6,429 bases of DNA, from the NCBI GenBank assembly GCA_902363875.1, contig CABJBO010000055.1, positions 1 to 6,429 on the forward strand, in the 5' to 3' direction. Numbering within the stretch: position 1 is the stretch's first letter; every line of letters begins with the position of its first letter. Position numbers and translations under genes: made by a program. Origin of the DNA: Coriobacteriaceae bacterium. GTDB taxonomy: Bacteria; Actinomycetota; Coriobacteriia; Coriobacteriales; Coriobacteriaceae. The notes under the pieces were generated by a model, which was given only the letters and a program-made list of their open reading frames with translations, was not told the DNA's origin and made no database searches. Positions 1 to 5,135 of the stretch are shown here, piece after piece.

Positions 1-70
1 CGTAGCTCGAGACGGGCCCGGGCTGACAATTTCGACTGTAATGGACGTTCTTACATGACTAGCTGTCGGG

Positions 71-76
71 AGGAGG
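71..76 (+). promoter_or_regulatory. Ribosome binding site deciding the protease start
   Basis: AGGAGG, a perfect Shine-Dalgarno core, lies 5 bases before the ATG at 82. It falls inside the longer reading frame that opens at the ATG at 55, so it argues for the shorter protein. No convincing -35/-10 pair is visible in the 1-54 stretch; TGTAAT at 37-42 resembles a -10 box but has no matching -35 within the window. Confidence 0.75.
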
Positions 77-81
77 TTGGC

Positions 82-993
82 ATGCTCAATGCGATGATTT
101 GGGCGCTTGCCTGTTTTGGCGTCGTCGCTGCCGATATCGCCCTGAGTGTGGTTTTGTTCTCCGCTCTGGGCGTCGCATCGGTGTTCATGGGCTTTTCGAT
201 TGACGACCTCGATATTCAATTGCTTCAGGCTGCCGCGCAGATGGCGTCGTTTTTGATGGCGCTGCTGTGGTGGCGTTATCTGTGGCCGCGCTCGTTTATG
301 GCGCGCTGGCAGGGCGAGCGCCCGCTTGGCGGGGGAGCAGGCAAAGCATGGAGGCGCATCGTCTGCGTTATCGTGATTGGCCTTGCCCTGCAGGTGGTCG
401 TAGGCTACGTGACCGACGCCGTGCTGTCGCTGTTGCCCGAGGCCGCGGCCGACTACAGCGAACTTGTCGAGGAGACGGGCATGGGTGACACGAGCTATCT
501 GGCCGTCCTGACCACGGTGCTCGGCGCTCCGTTTTGCGAGGAGCTGCTGGTGCGCGGTATCATTTTTGAGTTTTCGCTCCGAGCGTTTAATCCGCAGTGC
601 CGCCCACTTTGGAAGCGCCGGCGTCGTGTGGGTGCGCAGGACGGCGCCATGGTGCCCTGGGCGGCCCCGAGCACGTGGGGTATCGCCGCGGCGGTCGTGC
701 TGCAGGCGGCGATCTTCGGTTTTATGCACATGAACTGGGTGCAGGGCTGCTATGCGGGCGCTGCCGGCCTCATTTTTGGCTGGGTGCTCGTGACGACCGG
801 AAAGCTCCGCTACACGATTCTGCTGCACTTTGCCTTTAATGCCTGGTCGTATTTCATGACGTTGCTCTGGTTTGTGAACACACCGCTCGACGTGGCAATT
901 ACGGTCGCTATCGCCGGCGCCATCCTCGTTGAGGCAATGCGCTCGCTGCGCCACGCGTGCGGGATGGACGCAGCGAGCGCACCGCTGCCCTAG
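82..993 (+). CDS. CPBP family intramembrane metalloprotease (CAAX protease / bacteriocin-processing type)
   Basis: Predicted 303-residue polytopic membrane protein of the CPBP (Abi/Rce1-like) family of membrane-embedded metal-dependent proteases. The three family motifs are present in order: EELLVR (E153, E154, R158), FGFMH (F212, H216) and HFAFN (H249, N253); in the family these glutamates, histidines and the asparagine form the intramembrane active site. I count roughly eight hydrophobic segments. Between motifs 1 and 2 lies a basic loop with KRRRR at about residues 178-182. The start at 82 is chosen because AGGAGG (71-76) sits 5 bases before it; an in-frame ATG at 55 lacks such a site. The substrate is not deducible: bacterial members are linked to peptide maturation, bacteriocin self-immunity or unknown roles, and no bacteriocin gene is nearby. 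Its stop overlaps the stop of the convergent radical SAM gene. The family call is firm; the role is unknown. Confidence 0.9.
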   Translation: MLNAMIWALACFGVVAADIALSVVLFSALGVASVFMGFSIDDLDIQLLQAAAQMASFLMALLWWRYLWPRSFMARWQGERPLGGGAGKAWRRIVCVIVIGLALQVVVGYVTDAVLSLLPEAAADYSELVEETGMGDTSYLAVLTTVLGAPFCEELLVRGIIFEFSLRAFNPQCRPLWKRRRRVGAQDGAMVPWAAPSTWGIAAAVVLQAAIFGFMHMNWVQGCYAGAAGLIFGWVLVTTGKLRYTILLHFAFNAWSYFMTLLWFVNTPLDVAITVAIAGAILVEAMRSLRHACGMDAASAPLP

Positions 994-3131
994 TTGCGAC
1001 GCCCGCCTCCGTTGGCGCCCTGACGCCCTTGGGCTGCGCGATTGCGACCGGCAGTGTTCTGTGCGCGCGACATGCCGCCGTGCCCCTTGCTGCCTTTGGG
1101 TCCCTTGCCGGCGGCGCCACCGTGCGGCTTGCCGCCCTTCTTGCCGGTGCCATGTCCGCCGTTGGCAGATGTCTCGCCCGGGCGCGGCGGCACGGGGCGA
1201 ATCAGGCAATGCTTGGTGTAGCCAATCAGATCGCGGCGGCCGGCCTTTTCTAGTGCCTCGCGTACGAGCTTGTAGTTCTCGGGCTTGCGGTATTGGATGA
1301 GCGCACGCTGCATGGCCTTCTCGTGCGGGTCGCGTGCCACGTAGATCGGCTTCATGGTGCGTGGGTCCACGCCGGTGTAGTACATGCAGGTCGACATGGT
1401 GGACGGGGTGGGGTAGAAGTCCTGCACCTGCTCGGGCATGTAGCCCATGTCGCGCACGGCCTCGGCAAGGTCCACAGCTTCCTTCATGGTCGAGCCGGGG
1501 TGGCTCGAGATCAGATACGGCACCACGTACTGCTTGAGGCCGTATTCGCGGTTCAGGCGTTCAAATTTACGGCAGAACGCGTCGTAGACGGCGCGGCTCG
1601 GCTTGCCCATCACGGAGAGCACCGCGTCGCTCACATGCTCGGGCGCTACGCGCAGCTGGCCCGAGACATGGTGCTCCAGCAGCTCGCGCAAAAACTCGTC
1701 CGAGGCGTCGGCCATGGTGTAGTCAAAACGGATGCCGCTGCGGACGAAGACCTTTTTGACGCCCGGCAGCTGGCGCAGGTCGCGCAGCAGCTGCGTGTAG
1801 CCGCTCTCGTCGACCACCATGTTTTTGCATACGCTCGGCCACAGGCAGCGCTTGTTCTTGCACACGCCGTGCTTGAGCTGCTTGTCACAGGCCGGGCGGC
1901 TAAAGTTAGCCGTCGGTCCGCCCACGTCGTTGATGTAGCCCTTAAACTCGGGATCGCGCGTGAGCAGCTCGGCCTCGCGCATGATCGAGTCGTGGCTGCG
2001 CATCTGCAGTACGCGGCCCTGGTGGAAGGTGAGGGCGCAAAACGAGCACTCGCCAAAACAGCCGCGGTTGGAGCTAATGGAAAACTTGATCTCGGCAAAG
2101 GCCGGTACGCCGCCCGCCGCGTCGTAGTCGGGATGCCAATCGCGGGCGTAGGGAAGCTCGGCCACCTCGTCCATCTCGTCGGTGGTGAGCGTCGCCGATG
2201 GCGGGTTCTGCACCACATAGACGCTGTTGGGATAGGGCTCTACCAGGCGATGGCCGGTGATGGGGTCCATATTCTGCTGCTGCACGTTAAAGCTGCGCGC
2301 GTAGTTGAGCTTGTCGGCGGTAAGGTCGTCCCAGCTGGGCAGCAGGTCGTAGTCGTAGACCTCGTCGAGCGAACCCGTGCGGTAGACGGTGCCGTTGATA
2401 TAGGTGATCTGGTCGACGGGCAGTCCCGCGTCGAGCGCGTCGGCGATCTCGACAATCGCGTGCTCGCCCATGCCGTAGATGAGGATGTCGGCGCCCGAGT
2501 CGAGCAGTACCGAGCGCTTGAGCTTGTCCTGCCAGTAGTCGTAGTGGGCCAGACGGCGCAGGCTCGCCTCGATGCCGCCGATGATGATGGGGGCGTCCTT
2601 GAACGTCTGGCGGATGAGGTTACCGTAGACCGTGACGGCACGATTGGGACGGCGCCCCTCCTCGCCACCAGGGGTATAGGCGTCGGTGTGGCGGCGGTGC
2701 TTGGTCACCGAATAGTGGTTGACCATGGAGTCCATGTTGCCGGCACTGACGAGAAAGCCCAGGCGAGGCTCGCCGAGCACCGTGATGCTGGCGGGGTCGG
2801 TCCAGTCGGGCTGGCAGATGATACCCACCTTGTAGCCGTGCGCGTCAAGGACGCGGCTGATGATAGCCATGCCAAAGCTGGGATGGTCCACGTAGGCGTC
2901 ACCGCAGATGTAGACAAAGTCGCACTGGTCCCAGCCGCGCGCATCCATGTCGGCGCGACTGACGGGGAGAAACTTATCGCGGCCCGGACGCCAGGGGCGG
3001 GCGGGCGTCGCTTGGGAATGCTTGGTGCGGGCGACCGTGGCCTGCGCCTTACCGCTGCGCTTTTGCTGCTGGCCCTGTTTGCCCTGCTGACTGCGCTGGT
3101 TGTTCTGAGCGTGCTGAGGCTTTTTTGCCAC
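990..3131 (-). CDS. ygiQ: YgiQ family (UPF0313) radical SAM protein
   Basis: Predicted 713-residue cytoplasmic iron-sulfur protein of the YgiQ/UPF0313 family, whose reaction is not established to my knowledge. The conserved N-terminal block runs from about residue 54 and includes GWDQCDF and GDAYVDHPSFG. The radical SAM cluster motif CFGECSFC gives C358, C362 and C365, expected to hold the [4Fe-4S] cluster that cleaves S-adenosylmethionine. A further cysteine group (C415, C424, C429, C435) follows GGPTANFSRP. The C-terminal DUF3362-like block (about 567-637) contains DFYPTPSTMSTCMYYTG. The GTG start at 3131-3129 is inferred because GGGAGGG (3141-3135) precedes it by a few bases and YgiQ homology starts only well downstream; the open frame continues to an ATG at 3302 without a ribosome site or recognisable homology. 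Both ends are low-complexity: a Gln/Lys-rich N-terminus (about 1-45) and a Gly/Lys-rich tail (about 653-713). It is divergent from the DUF1275 gene. Confidence 0.95.
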   Translation of the reverse strand: MAKKPQHAQNNQRSQQGKQGQQQKRSGKAQATVARTKHSQATPARPWRPGRDKFLPVSRADMDARGWDQCDFVYICGDAYVDHPSFGMAIISRVLDAHGYKVGIICQPDWTDPASITVLGEPRLGFLVSAGNMDSMVNHYSVTKHRRHTDAYTPGGEEGRRPNRAVTVYGNLIRQTFKDAPIIIGGIEASLRRLAHYDYWQDKLKRSVLLDSGADILIYGMGEHAIVEIADALDAGLPVDQITYINGTVYRTGSLDEVYDYDLLPSWDDLTADKLNYARSFNVQQQNMDPITGHRLVEPYPNSVYVVQNPPSATLTTDEMDEVAELPYARDWHPDYDAAGGVPAFAEIKFSISSNRGCFGECSFCALTFHQGRVLQMRSHDSIMREAELLTRDPEFKGYINDVGGPTANFSRPACDKQLKHGVCKNKRCLWPSVCKNMVVDESGYTQLLRDLRQLPGVKKVFVRSGIRFDYTMADASDEFLRELLEHHVSGQLRVAPEHVSDAVLSVMGKPSRAVYDAFCRKFERLNREYGLKQYVVPYLISSHPGSTMKEAVDLAEAVRDMGYMPEQVQDFYPTPSTMSTCMYYTGVDPRTMKPIYVARDPHEKAMQRALIQYRKPENYKLVREALEKAGRRDLIGYTKHCLIRPVPPRPGETSANGGHGTGKKGGKPHGGAAGKGPKGSKGHGGMSRAQNTAGRNRAAQGRQGANGGGRRN

Positions 3132-3134
3132 GAT

Positions 3135-3141
3135 CCCTCCC
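3135..3141 (-). promoter_or_regulatory. Ribosome binding site for ygiQ (GTG start)
   Basis: On the minus strand GGGAGGG lies directly upstream of the GTG at 3131-3129, with 4 bases between the GGAGG core and the start codon. The spacing is slightly short, but no competing start has a comparable site. A -10-like TACAAT (minus strand, 3168-3163) lies about 30 bases further upstream; no good -35 accompanies it. Confidence 0.65.
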
Positions 3142-3168
3142 GGTGTTTGTATGCTGCACGTAATTGTA

Positions 3169-3203
3169 ACCAGTCTTTTTGGGACGGGGCTAAAAAGACT
3201 GGT
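3169..3203. repeat. Perfect 12-bp inverted repeat in the ygiQ / DUF1275 divergent region
   Basis: The arms ACCAGTCTTTTT (3169-3180) and AAAAAGACTGGT (3192-3203) are perfectly complementary and enclose an 11-base spacer, GGGACGGGGCT. Neither strand has a T-run after the outer end, so it does not look like a terminator. On the minus strand it lies immediately upstream of and touching the possible -10 TACAAT of ygiQ, where an operator or a leader hairpin would lie. It could also be a dispersed palindromic element. The symmetry is certain; the function is inference. Confidence 0.7.
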
Positions 3204-3367
3204 GGAGTACATGGGTTGGCGGATCGGCGTATCGATGCGGGTGCCGTTTGTTTCCAGACTGTGTATCTGCGCGTTGGGGAGCCCGTCTCGCGCGCATGCC
3301 ATGTTGTCAATGGGTTACAGTATGAACGGCGGCTATGTTTCCGCCAACGCACGAGAGAGTCGTCAAC

Positions 3368-3374
3368 AAGGAGG
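3368..3374 (+). promoter_or_regulatory. Ribosome binding site deciding the DUF1275 start
   Basis: AAGGAGG is followed after 10 bases by the ATG at 3385. A closer ATG at 3375 is out of frame. The site favours the 239-residue form over the longer open frame. The rest of the 3204-3367 stretch shows only a lone -35-like TTGTCA (3304-3309) with no good -10 at the right distance. Confidence 0.75.
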
Positions 3375-3384
3375 ATGCACGACG

Positions 3385-4104
3385 ATGCAGCGTGCCAAAC
3401 AGATATCGGAGTCCATCGAGCTGGGCATCATCTTGGCGCTCGCCGGTGGCTTTATGGACGTTTATTCGTACATTGGGCGCGATCATGTTTTCGCAAACGC
3501 GCAGACGGGCAATATCCTGCTCGTGGGCGTGAGCATCTCGGAGGGCAACTGGGCGCTGGCGGGGCGCTACTTCTTCCCTGTGGTGTCGTTTGCTGTGGGT
3601 ATTATGCTTGCCGACCTGGTTCACGAGCGGTTTGGCAGTGTGATTCACTGGCGCCAGGTGACGGTGTTTTTTGAAGCCGTTATCTTGCTGGGCGTGAGCT
3701 TTATCCCGGGCGGCGGTTACAACCTGCTCGCCAACTGCCTCACTTCGTTTGCCTGCGGTATGCAGGTAGAGAGCTTCCGCAAGATCCACGGTCACGGCAT
3801 CGCTACGACCATGTGCATCGGCAACTTGCGCAACGCGCTACAAAACGTGGATGATTACATCATCACCCACAGGCGCGGCTTTTTGGAAAACGGCCTGCTG
3901 TACTTTGGCGTGATCTTTACCTTTGTGTTTGGCGCCGTGTTGGGCAACTGGTGTATTGAGCGCATGGGCCTGCACGCCATCGTCGTGGCGAGCGTGCTGC
4001 TGTTTGTCGCGTTTGCCATCATGTTCATCGATCGCGAACGCGACTTGCACAGGAAATGGGCCCGCATCGTAGCTGACTGGCAGACCACGAGTCTTAAGCG
4101 CTAA
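3385..4104 (+). CDS. DUF1275 (YoaK-like) integral membrane protein
   Basis: Predicted 239-residue inner-membrane protein of the DUF1275/YoaK family, function unknown. Family hallmarks are visible: GGFMDVYSYIGRDHVFANAQ with the following TGN (residues 21-43), and a second half with ACGMQVESFRK...ATTMCIGNLRN (about 123-150); the second motif reads IGN where the first has TGN. About six hydrophobic segments are seen (roughly 11-29, 43-51, 62-78, 92-107, 169-189, 196-215), ending in a charged tail rich in Arg and Lys. The length fits the family (about 220-240). The ATG at 3385 is preferred because AAGGAGG (3368-3374) lies 10 bases upstream; in-frame ATGs further up (3151, 3301 and others) would add a non-homologous, non-conserved-looking leader. 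It appears monocistronic, with a hairpin beginning 8 bases after its stop. Substrate or partner cannot be inferred from the neighbours. Confidence 0.9.
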   Translation: MQRAKQISESIELGIILALAGGFMDVYSYIGRDHVFANAQTGNILLVGVSISEGNWALAGRYFFPVVSFAVGIMLADLVHERFGSVIHWRQVTVFFEAVILLGVSFIPGGGYNLLANCLTSFACGMQVESFRKIHGHGIATTMCIGNLRNALQNVDDYIITHRRGFLENGLLYFGVIFTFVFGAVLGNWCIERMGLHAIVVASVLLFVAFAIMFIDRERDLHRKWARIVADWQTTSLKR

Positions 4105-4111
4105 GGTGCAT

Positions 4112-4178
4112 GTTCGTAACAACATTCAGGAGCCAGAAAAACTATCTAGCTCCTGAATGTTGTTACGAACTGCTTTTT
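4112..4178 (+). terminator. Perfect 22-bp hairpin with T-run between convergent genes
   Basis: Left arm 4112-4133 (begins GTTCGTAACAAC) and right arm 4149-4170 (ends GTTGTTACGAAC) are perfectly complementary over 22 bp; after one mismatch, AGA (4135-4137) can pair with TCT (4145-4147), leaving a 7-base loop. On the plus strand five T residues follow at 4174-4178, three bases after the stem, which suits an intrinsic terminator for the DUF1275 gene. On the minus strand no T-run follows, so it would be a poor terminator for the convergent small gene unless the hairpin alone suffices. The long perfect stem is unusual for a plain terminator. Confidence 0.65.
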
Positions 4179-4183
4179 GCGAT

Positions 4184-4720
4184 TTATTCGAGATGCTCTT
4201 CAATCCGAGCCCTAAGAAGGGCAATGGCTGTAGGTATTCCAATTGCGGCGGCTAATTCGGCTTTATCCAAAACCTGTATGCTAAAGCACGATTGTTTTTC
4301 ACATTGAAGGACGATAACTGAAGATAGCTTCACTTCCTGTTGGCTGAATATATCGTAATCTCCAAATAGGAAGTTACCTTTTATTGCGTAATTCGGTATG
4401 TTCGTTACGCACTTCATCTCAAGTCTGTTTAGACCATAATCGAACACCGCAACTTCCTTGTGTTCGATGATGAGCGCAACCCTGGGCATGTTGCTAAAGC
4501 CACCGTCGACGACAGTGAAGAGTTTTTCATTCGCATCGTCATAAACGGTATATTTAAGACTCGATAGCTGTCCTAGTGGACCCGTGAACCCATGTCTTTT
4601 GATGTTGAGGTTGTCTCCCGCTGGGTTGATGAGAGCCAGAGTATGCGGATAAGGATTACCTTCAATTGAGATTCGATATTCGTTTGTAGCCGTCTTGCTC
4701 GATTTAGGACCAGTAGCCAT
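4184..4720 (-). CDS. Small protein resembling the LURP-one-related (tubby-like) family
   Basis: Predicted 178-residue soluble protein without a signal peptide or membrane segment. The pattern resembles the LURP-one-related/tubby C-terminal-like fold (YxjI, DUF567 type): alternating beta-strand stretches, a central YAIKGNFLFGDYDIF (111-125), which fits the family's 'folded-strand, G-N' block, and a hydrophobic last helix AELAAAIGIPTAIALL (154-169). No catalytic residues can be named; members are mostly uncharacterised, and some bind lipid or scaffold membranes. The start is firm: an in-frame TGA (4729-4727) lies 9 bases before the ATG at 4720, and no other early ATG exists. The ribosome site is weak (GAGG about 12 bases upstream). 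Base composition is distinct: a hand count of 4321-4380 plus 4501-4680 gives 43% GC, against 60-63% in two sampled lines of ygiQ, suggesting different ancestry. The gene is likely real; the family assignment is tentative. Confidence 0.6.
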   Translation of the reverse strand: MATGPKSSKTATNEYRISIEGNPYPHTLALINPAGDNLNIKRHGFTGPLGQLSSLKYTVYDDANEKLFTVVDGGFSNMPRVALIIEHKEVAVFDYGLNRLEMKCVTNIPNYAIKGNFLFGDYDIFSQQEVKLSSVIVLQCEKQSCFSIQVLDKAELAAAIGIPTAIALLRARIEEHLE

Positions 4721-4871
4721 TACGCGTCATCGCCTCGATCGAATTGGAACCGTCTTCTACTTCGTGCGGAGAATTGCGCTGTACGTTGCGGTACATGCAG
4801 CTGCAATAACCGCATGGGCAATTTCTAACAAAATGAATGACGCTATTTGCTGCATGCATTTTATTTACTAT

Positions 4872-4900
4872 AAAGTATCCTTTTATAAACGTATTGTCAA
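4872..4900 (-). promoter_or_regulatory. Candidate promoter for the LURP-one-like gene
   Basis: On the minus strand a perfect -35 box TTGACA (4900-4895) is followed after 17 bases by TACTTT (4877-4872), a weak -10 match; a better -10-like TATAGT (4872-4867) lies at a less suitable 22-base spacing. Transcription from here would give a leader of about 140-150 bases before the ATG at 4720. The surrounding DNA is very AT-rich (13 of 60 bases G or C in 4861-4920), which by itself produces promoter-like words. Confidence 0.45.
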
Positions 4901-4966
4901 ACATATATTGCTAAAACAGAAACAATTTATAGACTGAGTTGGTCGTATTCTTTGGGCGATTGCTCC

Positions 4967-4972
4967 TATAAT
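4967..4972 (+). promoter_or_regulatory. Candidate -10 box of fucO
   Basis: TATAAT matches the consensus -10 perfectly. No good -35 is found 16-18 bases upstream (the region reads near CGTATT), and it is not an extended -10. A start near 4979 would give an untranslated leader of about 157 bases. A second possible -35, TTGACG (5041-5046), lies closer to the gene but has only poor -10 matches after it. Confidence 0.45.
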
Positions 4973-5021
4973 CTAGCCTTCGCTGCTGTCGGGAGGGAAG
5001 GACTGGGGCTCCGTTATTATG

Positions 5022-5076
5022 TTGAAACGCTTTAACACTTTTGACGTTCTCACGCGTTTTTTGTTTCAAAAGCGTT
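5022..5076 (+). promoter_or_regulatory. Possible operator pair in the fucO leader (inverted AACGCTTT boxes)
   Basis: AACGCTTT (5026-5033) recurs in inverted orientation as AAAGCGTT (5069-5076), with the centres 43 bases apart, close to four helical turns. The first copy lies in GAAACGCTTT (5024-5033), which fits the NAANCGNTTN core typical of LacI-family operators; it matches the full cre consensus only partly. TTGAAAC (5022-5028) and GTTTCAA (5063-5069) are also inverted copies, so the two flanks could instead pair in RNA. A sugar-responsive or catabolite regulator is plausible for fucO, but no regulator gene is present here to support it. Confidence 0.4.
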
Positions 5077-5093
5077 AGGATGGAACTTGTAGC

Positions 5094-5116
5094 GCGGGGC
5101 GTAATGGGTGCCCCGC
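5094..5116 (+). promoter_or_regulatory. GC-only hairpin just upstream of the fucO ribosome binding site
   Basis: GCGGGGC (5094-5100) and GCCCCGC (5110-5116) form a perfect 7-bp stem with a 9-base loop. It ends 7 bases before GGGAGG (5124-5129), the ribosome site, which is 6 bases from the ATG at 5136. No T-run follows, so it is not a terminator. It may protect the 5' end of the message or tune translation. Confidence 0.5.
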
Positions 5117-5135
5117 ACACGATGGGAGGCTATCA

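Larger units (their letters stand above)
4721..5135. other. Divergent intergenic region between the LURP-one-like gene and fucO
   Basis: This 415-base stretch holds no gene I can support. Short open frames occur on both strands (for example minus 4904-4704 and plus 4695-4937), but they lack ribosome sites and protein-like composition. From left to right it contains the leader of the minus-strand gene (about 4721-4865), an AT-rich core (about 4840-4935) with that gene's possible promoter, a perfect -10 box TATAAT at 4967-4972 pointing toward fucO, and a roughly 155-base fucO leader with an inverted pair of AACGCTTT boxes and a GC hairpin. Confidence 0.7.

Noticed and set aside
3132..3302. An N-terminal extension of ygiQ to the ATG at 3302 (or the ATG at 3212)
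   Set aside because: Neither ATG has a ribosome site, the extension covers the palindrome and presumed promoter, and the GTG at 3131 has GGGAGGG in place.
1293..3674. A 793-codon open frame on the plus strand, antisense to ygiQ
   Set aside because: It mirrors the codon pattern of ygiQ, its translation is rich in Val/His/Gly/Arg with no recognisable domain, it has no proper ribosome site, and it runs into the DUF1275 gene in another frame. The opposite strand carries clear YgiQ motifs.
4704..4904. A 66-codon minus-strand open frame overlapping the start of the LURP-one-like gene by 17 bases
   Set aside because: The overlap could suggest translational coupling, but there is no ribosome site at its ATG or at its internal ATG (4859), the first ATG lies upstream of the likely promoter, and the sequence resembles no known family.
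4695..5120. Short open frames on both strands in the intergenic region (plus 4695-4937, minus 5120-4911)
   Set aside because: They lack ribosome sites, overlap regulatory-looking DNA and have irregular composition that does not look like protein.
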